Shown here: one piece after another, positions 1 to 10,176 of the stretch | Position numbering within the stretch: the stretch's first letter is position 1 | Layout: every line of letters begins with the position of its first letter | NCBI RefSeq assembly: GCF_002592045.1 | Contig: NZ_MEJG01000001.1 | Span: forward strand, 124,001-188,000 | Direction of reading: 5' to 3' | From: Parasaccharibacter apium | Lineage (GTDB): Bacteria > Pseudomonadota > Alphaproteobacteria > Acetobacterales > Acetobacteraceae | Length of the DNA: 64,000 nt | Notes under the pieces: model-generated | Database searches by the model: none | Seen by the model: only the letters and a program-made list of their open reading frames with translations | What the model was told of the DNA's origin: nothing | Made by a program: the position numbers and the translations under genes

Positions 1-1
1 G

Positions 2-148
2 GTGCAGCGTCATAACCTCTTCCGTAGCTCACCTATGATGGTTGATCGCCTCTATTTGATGGAACATCTCTTCTCTCAAGGAGAGGATCATTTCCAGCTT
101 TTGGAGCAATATCCAGCCATCCCAGCTATGCTCGTTGGAGAGGTGTAG
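2..148 (+). CDS. C-terminal end of an unidentified protein (partial)
   Basis: An open frame enters from the left edge and runs 48 codons to a TAG stop. The visible peptide contains the stretch MMVDRLYLMEHLF and ends LVGEV. It converges on the mprF-like gene, whose stop lies 10 bp further on, so the tight tail-to-tail packing fits a real gene end. The opposite strand has no long frame here that continues mprF. I do not recognise the family, and too little is visible to assign a role. Confidence 0.45.
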   Translation: MQRHNLFRSSPMMVDRLYLMEHLFSQGEDHFQLLEQYPAIPAMLVGEV

Positions 149-157
149 GAGGCGAGT

Positions 158-2203
158 TTAAAACCCTATGACTTTTCGTAAGGCTAGATAATCTTCTACA
201 TGGCAAAGGAGAAACCAGCCTTCTTCCCCCTCCAGGGAGAACGCCTCTAAGCCAATAGAGCGGTAAATATCTGCCTGCCTTGCACCATGTTGAAGAATCG
301 CCAAACGACACCCTTCTTGCACCGCATAATCGCGTAATCGCCAAATCGCCCCAGCCCGTTGTTTAGGGGCCCCCACAGCGCCTCCCAGACATAACAAAAT
401 AGGCTCTGACAATAAGAAAAGCTGCAATTGAGTCATCGCACACGCAGCTTTACCCATTGCATCAAATATAATGCCATCTGGCGATAACCCACGCGCCAAA
501 GGGACAGACAAAGCCGCACGTGCATCTTGCAAACAGGCATAACGAATCCTCATCGTCAAAGTCCATGGTTGCACATGCAAACGTGCCCGCCGGAGGGCTA
601 GGCCGAACCCTAATAAACAACATAAAGCCGAGCCACCCAAAACCCAGCGGCCTATGGCTGTATGGGCATCATAAACCATCGCCCGCCACCAAATCGGCCC
701 TAAATGATGTTGGCGTGCAATCCACCTCACCCCTGCCAAACCACAAAGCCATAAGGATAAAGGGGCAAGAATAAAGGGGGAAAATGGCTCTACCCGCCAA
801 TAAGCCTGCCGGTAATAAGCGTTCCGAAACGGGATTAACGTTACTAACACAGCCATCACCACAACAAACACGGCCCAATGGGCTTGCCGTAGCATTAAAA
901 TCCCCACCGTGCCGCTCAACACAATCACCGAGAGCCGCCATGCCAGTGCAACCCGGCGCGAAAGCCCTGTGGAGAGGGCGATCAACACCACCCCAGCGAC
1001 TACCAGAAGAAAGGCCGCACCTTGCATAAGCCCGCCTTCTAGAGAGGAACGAAACGCAGGGAGAGGTGTAAGCAGCCCATACAGCACCAATGCTACGCCT
1101 AATACAGCCTGACTGCCCGTTGCCACGATGGTAGAGAAGTCCCCCTCCGACGTACGCAACGCTTGGCTTGCCTCAACAACACGCCCAAAGCGCGCTAGGA
1201 AGGGAGCCCCGCGTACCATTAGCTCATGCCCTGCGAACATCAGCCCAGCCACAAGTAGGGGGATAATGTAGTAAAATAGGCGAAAAACGAGGATGCCGCT
1301 CATAATATGGGGGATGGAAAACCACGGGGAGAGAGCCAGCATCATGGTGCTATCAAACACACCGAGGCCCCCGGGAACATTGGCCAAAAGCCCCGCTGTA
1401 TAAGCCCCGATATAAATCGCGAGGAACCCGCCAAAGGTTAGGTTACATCCCGCAGGCAAAGGACCCATCACGCACCAGGCGATCAAAGCCGTGGCAGACA
1501 TATCGGCCATACTCGCAAGAATCTGCCCCAGCCCGATACGCCATGTGGGGAGCGGCAAAGTCCATTTATAAAGCGTTATCTCACGCTTCCAACATGGGAT
1601 GAGTACATAAGCCAGCAAAACAGCAAAGCAACCACCCCCGGCAAGCTTAGGCACCCAAAGCGGCATCGTGCGAATATAAGGGATAATGCCCGGCTGAGTG
1701 AGCAAAATAACCCCAACTAAGCCAATCATCCCCAGCCAATATGTAATTGAACAAAACGCGACGATGGAGGCAATCTTCCGCCCCGAGACGCCCCAATTTC
1801 GGTACAGCCTATAGCGCACCGCCGTGCCTGATATCGCAGCGCAGCCTAAATTATGAGACAACACATAGGAGCAAAACGCCACAAAGGCCGAACGCCCCCA
1901 CGAGACACCCGCCCCCACATGGCGACATGCAAGACCATCGTAAAACGATAAAATCCCATAAGAGAGCAAAGTAGCCCCCGCCCCCTCCCACAAACTCAGA
2001 GCGGGGATAGCCCGTAATCCCCCAATAATTTGGGGGAAGGAAAGATACCGCACCTCACGCCACATCACAATAATGGCAGCGACCAACAACACCAGCCCGA
2101 CCAATGCAGGCAACCGAGTAAGCAACCGCCTTAACCATTTACCCTTTACAGAGCATGGCGTTTGGGCAGGCTCCTCCTGCGGCGTACCGGCATGCTCGGC
2201 CAT
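158..2203 (-). CDS. mprF: MprF-like membrane protein (lysyl-PG flippase/synthase family), shortened C-terminus
   Basis: The 681-aa protein has a long hydrophobic N-terminal part of roughly a dozen or more membrane segments to about residue 545, as in the flippase half of MprF/LpiA. A soluble C-terminal part follows and resembles the start of the DUF2156 lysyl-phosphatidylglycerol synthase domain. Family members are usually about 840-870 aa. This one stops after what matches only the first acyltransferase-like fold, so the half that normally transfers lysine from Lys-tRNA to phosphatidylglycerol seems absent. The ATG at 2203 follows the lysK stop by one base and has an AAGG site 5 nt upstream; a start at 2233 is possible but overlaps lysK. 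The gene directly follows LysRS, which supplies the MprF donor substrate. Lipid translocation is inferred and synthesis is doubtful. Confidence 0.75.
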   Translation of the reverse strand: MAEHAGTPQEEPAQTPCSVKGKWLRRLLTRLPALVGLVLLVAAIIVMWREVRYLSFPQIIGGLRAIPALSLWEGAGATLLSYGILSFYDGLACRHVGAGVSWGRSAFVAFCSYVLSHNLGCAAISGTAVRYRLYRNWGVSGRKIASIVAFCSITYWLGMIGLVGVILLTQPGIIPYIRTMPLWVPKLAGGGCFAVLLAYVLIPCWKREITLYKWTLPLPTWRIGLGQILASMADMSATALIAWCVMGPLPAGCNLTFGGFLAIYIGAYTAGLLANVPGGLGVFDSTMMLALSPWFSIPHIMSGILVFRLFYYIIPLLVAGLMFAGHELMVRGAPFLARFGRVVEASQALRTSEGDFSTIVATGSQAVLGVALVLYGLLTPLPAFRSSLEGGLMQGAAFLLVVAGVVLIALSTGLSRRVALAWRLSVIVLSGTVGILMLRQAHWAVFVVVMAVLVTLIPFRNAYYRQAYWRVEPFSPFILAPLSLWLCGLAGVRWIARQHHLGPIWWRAMVYDAHTAIGRWVLGGSALCCLLGFGLALRRARLHVQPWTLTMRIRYACLQDARAALSVPLARGLSPDGIIFDAMGKAACAMTQLQLFLLSEPILLCLGGAVGAPKQRAGAIWRLRDYAVQEGCRLAILQHGARQADIYRSIGLEAFSLEGEEGWFLLCHVEDYLALRKVIGF

Positions 2204-2204
2204 C

Positions 2205-3821
2205 TTAGCCTTCAGCCTCTCCAGCATGGGCATCTACAGGGCACGCTAGAGCTTCATCAATCAAAGCAATGGTTTCTTTCAGCCCAAAGAGTGCTGCAAA
2301 AATGCCAAAGCGCGGCCCTTCCTTCTGGCCCAGTAGGACCTCATATAAACAACCGAACCATGACCGCAGCTCTGGCTTGGCAAAATACCGCTTACCCACT
2401 TCAAAGACGACATTTTGCACATCATCCGGGCTGGCCGTCTCGGGTACAGTCTTTAGCGTGGCGGCAAGATCCTCCAACGCTTTGCGCTCTGTCTCCGTTG
2501 GGGCACGGAAGACCTTTGTCGGGCGGACGCGTTCATTAAAATAATCCAACGCATGTTGCACCAACCGCGCCACATAAGGATGTGTCTCTGGCGAGAGAGA
2601 CGCATCATAACGGCGCAGGAACTTCCATAACGTCTCCACCTCCCGCGCATTCGCCACACTAGCCAGATTCAACAGAGCTGTGAAGGAAACCGGGCTGGTA
2701 TCTTGCGGGCGTAACGTCCCACCATGCACAAACCAAACCGGATTAGAGCGGAATTCCTCCGCTGTTTGCTGCTCGCCCTTTTGCACAAGAGCCAAATATT
2801 CATCCGTAGCACGCGGAATCATATCGGTGTAAAGCCGCTTCGCCCGCGTAGGTTGTTGGAACATATAATGCGCCAAACTTTCCGCCGGGCCATAGCGCAG
2901 CCACTCCTCTACCGAGAGGCCATTACCTTTGGACTTACTAATCTTCTGCCCATGAGCATCAAGGAACAGCTCATAGGTCAGATTTAGCGGCGGCTCTTTC
3001 CCCAAAATACGGCAGATTTTGGAGGAAAGCTTCACACTATCGATGAGGTCCTTACCGGACATCTCGTAATCGACCCCTAAGGCGTACCAGCGCATGGCCC
3101 AATCCGCCTTCCATTGCATTTTGGCCTGGCCGCCATACACAGAGGTCTCAAAGCTCTTGCCGTCCTCATCCTTCCAAGCCACTGTACCAGCATCAGGATT
3201 CACACTGATGATAGGCACCTGCATGACACGGCCCGTCTCTGGATGGATGGGCAGCACGGGGGAATAAGTCGCCCGGCGTTCCTTCCCCAATGTAGGGGCG
3301 ATGACCTCAATAATGCGGTCATGCTCCTCCAGAACACGCTTCAGGGCCGCATCGAAAATGCCGGAGGTATAATAATCAGTGGCTGAGGCGAATTCGTAAT
3401 CAAAGCCAAAGGCATCTAAAAACTGACGCAGGCGAGCATTATTATGGGCCGCAAAGCTTTCGTGCGTACCAAAAGGATCAGGAATACGTGAGAGGGGCAA
3501 GCCGAGATGCTCTGCCAACATCTCTTGTTGTGGCACATTGCCCGGCACTTTACGCAAAGCGTCCATATCATCAGAGAACGCCAAGAGCCGGGTCTTACGG
3601 CCTGTAAGCTCCTCAAATGCCTGACGGACCCATGTTGTCCGCGCTACCTCGCCAAATGTGCCAATATGCGGCAGACCAGAGGGGCCATAACCTGTCTCCA
3701 TCAAGACCGGTTTGCTAGGGTCCCTCTCTGCCACTCGGGCGGCGAGCTTGCGGGCTTCCTCAAACGGCCAGAGCTTGGGAAGGGACGAATCAGTCTGAGA
3801 AGACGGTGAATGTTTTGTCAT
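2205..3821 (-). CDS. lysK: Lysine--tRNA ligase, class I
   Basis: This 538-aa cytoplasmic enzyme charges tRNA-Lys with lysine. It is the class I (Rossmann-fold) form found in archaea and many alphaproteobacteria, not the class II LysS of E. coli. The HIGH-type motif is HIGT at residues 52-55, and the KMSKS-type loop is KISKS at 293-297. The start is the ATG at 3821; an upstream in-frame extension to 3983 has no family-like sequence and would run into the divergent helicase gene. The next gene, mprF, begins one base after its stop, so the two are probably co-transcribed and translationally coupled. Confidence 0.93.
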   Translation of the reverse strand: MTKHSPSSQTDSSLPKLWPFEEARKLAARVAERDPSKPVLMETGYGPSGLPHIGTFGEVARTTWVRQAFEELTGRKTRLLAFSDDMDALRKVPGNVPQQEMLAEHLGLPLSRIPDPFGTHESFAAHNNARLRQFLDAFGFDYEFASATDYYTSGIFDAALKRVLEEHDRIIEVIAPTLGKERRATYSPVLPIHPETGRVMQVPIISVNPDAGTVAWKDEDGKSFETSVYGGQAKMQWKADWAMRWYALGVDYEMSGKDLIDSVKLSSKICRILGKEPPLNLTYELFLDAHGQKISKSKGNGLSVEEWLRYGPAESLAHYMFQQPTRAKRLYTDMIPRATDEYLALVQKGEQQTAEEFRSNPVWFVHGGTLRPQDTSPVSFTALLNLASVANAREVETLWKFLRRYDASLSPETHPYVARLVQHALDYFNERVRPTKVFRAPTETERKALEDLAATLKTVPETASPDDVQNVVFEVGKRYFAKPELRSWFGCLYEVLLGQKEGPRFGIFAALFGLKETIALIDEALACPVDAHAGEAEG

Positions 3822-3929
3822 AATCCCACGGTAATTATGAAGCCACACTCTACGGGTCAAGTATCCTAATGCGAGGGAGGCATGTCTTCTCCCTCGCAGA
3901 AAAGACCATTCGCGTGTATGGTAGCAGCA

Positions 3930-6860
3930 ATGCCCAGCCTTTTTCACTCCTTTTTTGATGCCCCGGCTCTCATTGCCCGCCATGGCTTATCCTCCCTCAT
4001 CACACCTGATGGGGAAATGCTGGACTTACCGTTAGAAGAGCTGCGCAGCACATTACGCCAGCTTCCCCCGCCTTTGCTCATCCACGGCCCGGCCACGCTA
4101 CGCCTGTTGGACCTCCCGCCAGAACCCCCACCAGCCCCGTGGTTAGACCTGCTGGAGCTTTTCCTTCTCATTCATCCTGCGCGTAATGTTACCCCTACCG
4201 CCCGTGGCCTCGCCTTAGAGCTTGGCCTCATCGCCCCCGAGGATACACGGCCCCTCCAAGCTGATAGCCTTTATGAAATCGCGCAGAAACTGCTTGATGA
4301 CCTCCCCGCGCGTCCACCTCATCACCTTGCCACAATTCGCCTCCTTCTTCCCTCCCTAAAGCAAGCAGGGTGGAGCTGGCATGACATCGTCACGCAGGCC
4401 CTTCCGCCATCGCCTGACACAACACCCCCCAACCACGCGCAAGAGATTGATGCGCTGAAGATATGGAAACGTCTCCCCCAATGGGAGGAGCGCGCGCCTC
4501 GCCCCCAAGCCGCTAGCCAACCGGTGGACCCGCAAGAGGCCCGCAAACGCCTCGCCACCTTGCTCGGTCACACGGCAGAGCCACGGCCCGGCCAAGCGGA
4601 TTTTGCCTCTGCTGCCAGCTATGCTTTTGCCCCACGCGATATTGCCAACGCCCCCAACATCATGTTGGCCGAGGCTGGAACAGGCACAGGCAAAACGATG
4701 GGCTATATCGCCCCAGCCAGCTTATGGGCGGAAAAGAACGATGGGGCGGTATGGGTCAGCACCTATACACGCCATCTACAACGCCAAATTGAGCAAGAAC
4801 TCACCCGCCTCTATCCCGACCCAATAGAGCGGCGGGAGCAAGCCGTCATCCGTAAAGGACGTGAGAATTATCTTTGCCTTTTAAACTTGGAAGACCTCAC
4901 AAATGCGTGGCTTAACCGCCCCCCGCATGAGCAACATGGCCTTATCCCGCTTATCTTTCTTGCCCTTTGGGCTGAACATACGCAGGATGGTGACCTCATG
5001 GGGGGCGACCTCCCCGGCTGGTTTGGGGAGCTGTTTCAACGTGGTTTATTAAATATGCTGGCAGACCGGCGCGGTGAGTGCATCCATTCGGCCTGCCCAC
5101 ATTATCAAAGCTGCTTTATTGAGCATGGCATACGCCGTGCCCATCATGCCCAATTCGTCATCGCTAATCATGCGCTCGTCCTCTCCCAAGCGGCATGGAA
5201 TGCCCTCCTCCCCCAAGAGCTTGCCCCCGGCAATTTGCCCGATGAAAACGGCATCCCCTCCCGTTATGTATTTGATGAAGGCCATCACATCCCCGATGCC
5301 GCCGATAGTGCCTTCTCCCTCACCTTCTCCGGGTTAGAAACCGCAGAGCTACGGCGTTGGATTCTCGGTGCGGAAGGGAGCCGCTCTCGCGCACGCGGCT
5401 TATTACGCCGGATGGAGGACCTCATAGAGGCTCTCCCTGCCCTAAAAGACCCCTTCCAAAAACTGGTCTATGCCACACAGCAAGGCTTACCCCGCCCCGG
5501 TTGGAGCGACCGGCTCCATGAGGCACGGCAAAACCGCCTCAATGCTCCTATTATGGAAGCCGAGCATGAAGCCAACCTAGATGATGCCGCAGCACAACAA
5601 CCAGCAGAGGCTTTTCTCCAATCTCTTGATACCCATCTTGATGCCCGCTTGGCAGAAATCAGCCTACAAACACGAGGCGAGCATGGAGCCTATGCACGGC
5701 AAGAATGTGACCTCCACCCTATTCCCCCGACTCTGAAAGACCAAACCGAGGCCCTCCTTACCGCTCTGCAAGCGATTGTCACACCGCTTGATGACATCCT
5801 GCGTATTCTTCGTGAGGCGTTGGAAGACCAAGAGGAGCTCGACACCGCTTTTCAACAACGGGTGGAAGGCGCAATACGCAGCCTCTACCGCCGTGCCCTC
5901 TCCCGTTTGCAGGGGTGGATTAGTATGTTGCGCTCTATCCTTGCAAGCTCTCCCCTCAGCCCAACACTCCCCACCTTTGTGGACTTCATCCATCGCGAAC
6001 CCTTACCCACGGCACGCTTTGGGCAAGAGGGGCATGATATTGCCCTCAACCGCCATTGGTTAGACCCTACCATCCCCTTTGCCAGCACACTGCAAAGCAC
6101 CACCCACGGGCTGCTTATTACCTCTGCAACATTGCGGGACCGCAAAGCTGATGATGATGAAAAAGACGGCTGGGAACGCGCTGAAAGGCGGCTAGGGACG
6201 ACGCATTTCCTCAAGCCGCCTATGCGGGCTTCTTTAATGAGCCCCTTTGATTACGCCCATCAAACCCGCGCTTACATCATTACCGACCTCGCCAAAGGCC
6301 CTGCCGCGCAGGCGCAAGCCTTCCAAGCCCTTTTTGAAGTTGCTCATGGCGGCGCGTTAGGGTTATTTACCGCCATTAATCGGCTTAAAGAGGTTCATCG
6401 CCGTATTCATGAACCTTTGGGGATGAAACACATCCCCCTCTATGCCCAGCATATTGATGCGATGAATAACGCCACCTTGGTGGATGTTTTCCGCACCGAG
6501 ACCAATAGCTGCTTACTCGGCACAGATGCGATGCGCGATGGCGTGGATGTCCCCGGTGAGGCCTTGCGTATGGTCGTGTTAGAGCGCACCCCTTGGCCAC
6601 GGCCCGATATCCTCCACCGTGAACGCCGCCGCCATCTCTCCGGCGGCAGGCCGGGTGATTATGACGACCTCATCACCCGGATGCGCCTACAACAAGCCTT
6701 TGGGCGGCTTATTCGCCGTGCGGATGACCGCGGCGTGTTCATTATTTTAGACCGCCGCATGCCCTCCCGCTTACTCTCCGCCTTCCCCGAGGGAGTGCCC
6801 ATCCAAAGGCTCCCTCTTGCTGAAGCGTTGGAGGATATTAATGGGTTTCTTAACCCATAA
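3930..6860 (+). CDS. ATP-dependent DNA helicase, DinG/XPD-like Fe-S superfamily 2
   Basis: The 976-aa protein is a DinG/Rad3-type 5'-3' helicase. Walker A (EAGTGTGKT) lies near residue 250, followed by a Cys residue in NYLCLL and three more in the CIHSACPHYQSC segment that would hold a 4Fe-4S cluster. Walker B is the DEGH box in VFDEGHH. Further motifs are SATLRDR and the C-terminal QAFGRLIRR arginine-finger motif. An N-terminal region of about 200 residues precedes the helicase core, as in alphaproteobacterial members. The start is uncertain: 3930 (MPSLFHSFF) reads like a natural N-terminus, but 3882 and 3918 are in frame and no site has a well-spaced Shine-Dalgarno. It diverges from lysK and ends at a shared terminator facing groL. 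A role in repair of stalled forks or R-loops is inferred from the family. Confidence 0.88.
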   Translation: MPSLFHSFFDAPALIARHGLSSLITPDGEMLDLPLEELRSTLRQLPPPLLIHGPATLRLLDLPPEPPPAPWLDLLELFLLIHPARNVTPTARGLALELGLIAPEDTRPLQADSLYEIAQKLLDDLPARPPHHLATIRLLLPSLKQAGWSWHDIVTQALPPSPDTTPPNHAQEIDALKIWKRLPQWEERAPRPQAASQPVDPQEARKRLATLLGHTAEPRPGQADFASAASYAFAPRDIANAPNIMLAEAGTGTGKTMGYIAPASLWAEKNDGAVWVSTYTRHLQRQIEQELTRLYPDPIERREQAVIRKGRENYLCLLNLEDLTNAWLNRPPHEQHGLIPLIFLALWAEHTQDGDLMGGDLPGWFGELFQRGLLNMLADRRGECIHSACPHYQSCFIEHGIRRAHHAQFVIANHALVLSQAAWNALLPQELAPGNLPDENGIPSRYVFDEGHHIPDAADSAFSLTFSGLETAELRRWILGAEGSRSRARGLLRRMEDLIEALPALKDPFQKLVYATQQGLPRPGWSDRLHEARQNRLNAPIMEAEHEANLDDAAAQQPAEAFLQSLDTHLDARLAEISLQTRGEHGAYARQECDLHPIPPTLKDQTEALLTALQAIVTPLDDILRILREALEDQEELDTAFQQRVEGAIRSLYRRALSRLQGWISMLRSILASSPLSPTLPTFVDFIHREPLPTARFGQEGHDIALNRHWLDPTIPFASTLQSTTHGLLITSATLRDRKADDDEKDGWERAERRLGTTHFLKPPMRASLMSPFDYAHQTRAYIITDLAKGPAAQAQAFQALFEVAHGGALGLFTAINRLKEVHRRIHEPLGMKHIPLYAQHIDAMNNATLVDVFRTETNSCLLGTDAMRDGVDVPGEALRMVVLERTPWPRPDILHRERRRHLSGGRPGDYDDLITRMRLQQAFGRLIRRADDRGVFIILDRRMPSRLLSAFPEGVPIQRLPLAEALEDINGFLNP

Positions 6861-6879
6861 CGCACAAAAACAACGCATA

Positions 6880-6921
6880 AAAAAAAAGCCCCGCTCCGGT
6901 AAGGAACGGGGCTTTTCTTTT
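6880..6921. terminator. Bidirectional rho-independent terminator between dinG-like gene and groL
   Basis: A GCCCCG/CGGGGC stem (6888-6893 with 6907-6912) has a 13-nt loop. An A-run lies on its left and a T-rich tail on its right, so it can act on both strands. It lies between convergent gene ends. Confidence 0.85.
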
Positions 6922-6980
6922 GACCTGTCGTAACAGGCGGCCATCCCGGCCACATGACCGGGATGGGGAAGAATGAGCGA

Positions 6981-8657
<1,677 letters not shown>

Positions 8658-8699
8658 TTAAACAAAGGTCAGAACAGGATTTAACGAGAGGGCGCAGCC

Positions 8700-8990
8700 T
8701 TAGCCAACAACGCCGAGAATGTCGCTCTCTTTCATGATCAACAGGTCTTCCCCATTGACCTTCACCTCAGTGCCGGACCATTTGCCAAAGAGGACACGGT
8801 CGCCCACTTTAACATCCAACGGCACAACCTGGCCTTGCTCGTTACGGGCACCAGAGCCAACAGCGAGAACCTCGCCTTCCATTGGCTTTTCCTTAGCGGT
8901 CTCAGGAATGATAATGCCACCAGCGGTTTTTTCCTCACCATCTAGGCGACGGACCACTACACGGTCGTGAAGGGGACGAAATTTCGTCAT
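8700..8990 (-). CDS. groS: Co-chaperonin GroES (Hsp10)
   Basis: The 96-aa co-chaperonin caps the GroEL ring. The sequence has the GroES opening [12 protein letters not shown], the mobile loop [10 protein letters not shown] near residues 21-30, and the C-terminal half with [13 protein letters not shown]. The ATG has a GGAG site 6 nt upstream. It is the first gene of a groS-groL operon, with the promoter about 110 bp upstream. Confidence 0.98.
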   Translation of the reverse strand: MTKFRPLHDRVVVRRLDGEEKTAGGIIIPETAKEKPMEGEVLAVGSGARNEQGQVVPLDVKVGDRVLFGKWSGTEVKVNGEDLLIMKESDILGVVG

Positions 8991-9075
8991 GGATCACTCC
9001 ATTCTAGGCTGGCCCTTCTCATAAAGCAGCGCAGCCGGGTTATTGCGCTCAATCTAGCAGCGCACCAAGAAAACT

Positions 9076-9090
9076 CCCCAGTTCGTGGGG
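9076..9090. promoter_or_regulatory. Short palindrome at the expected groSL transcription start
   Basis: CCCCA and TGGGG are separated by 5 nt, immediately downstream of the predicted -10 element. It could be an mRNA leader hairpin or a small operator. The stem is only 5 bp, so chance is possible. Confidence 0.3.
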
Positions 9091-9097
9091 CGAATGA

Positions 9098-9127
9098 GAG
9101 ATAGTGATACCCTCTAGCAGCGTCAAG
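9098..9127 (-). promoter_or_regulatory. Predicted RpoH (sigma-32)-type promoter of groSL
   Basis: On the minus strand CTTGAC (9122-9127) is followed after exactly 17 nt by CTATCT (9099-9104). This fits the alphaproteobacterial RpoH pattern CTTGAC-N16/17-CTATAT, and it also reads as an acceptable sigma-70 promoter. It lies about 110 bp upstream of groS. No CIRCE (TTAGCACTC-N9-GAGTGCTAA) is visible. Confidence 0.6.
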
Positions 9128-9287
9128 CAGGAGAGAGGCGTCCTTATGATGTTTTTTAATCGTTATTGCCTTTTAATGTCTATTATTCATTAGATTTTCT
9201 TATTCTATATCATCCACCATCTCCCTCTTGCACTCCTCTCCGAGAGGATGAATGGTGTGAAGGTCTTTTAAAAGGGGGAGCCAGATT

Positions 9288-10076
9288 ATGGACCTACATC
9301 TTACGCGCCGCTCGGCCATTATTATGGGGGGTAGCCAAGGGCTGGGACTAGGGGCCGCCCTAGCCCTTGCAAAAGAAGGGGTACGCCCTTATCTCCTCGC
9401 TCGCAATGAGGCGACCCTCCAACAGGCTGCAACAAAAATCACGGCTGAGACAAGCATCACACCACAGTGGCATAGTGTAGATTTTGCCTCTCAAGAGAGT
9501 GTCCAAGCGTGCCTCAAAACCTTAAAAGCACATTTGCCAGAAGTTGATATTATCATCGGCAATGGCGGCGGCCCGCCCCTTGGCCCTGCAACAGAGTGCG
9601 ACTCAGCCCTATGGCAGCAAGAAGCCACAACCATGCTGCTGCCCATTATGCAGCTTGTCAGCCAATATCTACCGGGGATGCGGCAACGGCAATTTGGGCG
9701 CATCCTTATGATTTCCTCCACCAGTATTGTGGAGCCTATCCCTAATCTTGTTCTCTCTAGCGCGTTACGCTCTGCTTTGGCGAGTTGGGGCAAAACGCTT
9801 GCGCGTGAGGTAGCGCAGGATGGCGTGACTGTTAACACCATTCTCCCCGGTCGGTTTGAGACAGAACGCACTGCAACGCTTAATAAAATCCGTGCCGAAA
9901 AAGCGGGGATTCCCCTCGCAGAGTTTCGCAAACAAAAAGAAGCTGGGATCCCCGCAGGCCGTTATGCCCAGCCTGAGGAGTTCGGCCATCTCGTAGCATT
10001 TCTCGCAAGCCCACTTGCCGCTTATATCACCGGGACGCGCATCCCGATTGATGGCGGCTTGCTCCACGGATTTTAG
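9288..10076 (+). CDS. SDR-family oxidoreductase lacking the usual catalytic Tyr
   Basis: The 262-aa protein has a Rossmann fold of the short-chain dehydrogenase/reductase family. The cofactor motif MGGSQGLG is at residues 13-20, an NGG element (the NAG equivalent) is at 92-94, the Ser of the active site is at about 143-144 and Lys is at 169. Tyr of the YxxxK motif would fall at residue 165, which is Ala. The C-terminus (GTRIPIDGGLLHGF) is typical of the fold. A GGGGGAG site precedes the ATG. Related SDRs without Tyr (PIPNLVLS-type) are often annotated as FabG-like, but the substrate is unknown and ordinary reductase chemistry should not be assumed. It is monocistronic, with a terminator behind it. 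Confidence 0.85.
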   Translation: MDLHLTRRSAIIMGGSQGLGLGAALALAKEGVRPYLLARNEATLQQAATKITAETSITPQWHSVDFASQESVQACLKTLKAHLPEVDIIIGNGGGPPLGPATECDSALWQQEATTMLLPIMQLVSQYLPGMRQRQFGRILMISSTSIVEPIPNLVLSSALRSALASWGKTLAREVAQDGVTVNTILPGRFETERTATLNKIRAEKAGIPLAEFRKQKEAGIPAGRYAQPEEFGHLVAFLASPLAAYITGTRIPIDGGLLHGF

Positions 10077-10095
10077 GCCCCATTCATCCTAGAAA

Positions 10096-10142
10096 AAGAT
10101 AAAAAAAGCCCCTCTGCTTACGATGGAACAGAGGGGCTTTTC
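10096..10142. terminator. Bidirectional terminator between SDR gene and mtnP
   Basis: An AAGCCCCTCTG / CAGAGGGGCTT stem is flanked by an A-run on the left and a short T-run on the right, between convergent genes. Confidence 0.85.
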
Positions 10143-10176
10143 TACAGCGTCATTCCTGCATCATTACAGGCTGGAC

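Noticed and set aside
1-157. Possible frameshifted continuation of mprF past its stop
   Set aside because: No minus-strand frame here resembles the missing MprF catalytic half; instead a plus-strand frame ends at 148.
3822-3983. 54-residue N-terminal extension of LysRS
   Set aside because: It has no family similarity and overlaps the divergent helicase start; the ATG at 3821 gives a normal LysRS.
9001-9130. CIRCE element before groS
   Set aside because: No TTAGCACTC-N9-GAGTGCTAA-like dyad; only a 5-bp CCCCA/TGGGG palindrome.
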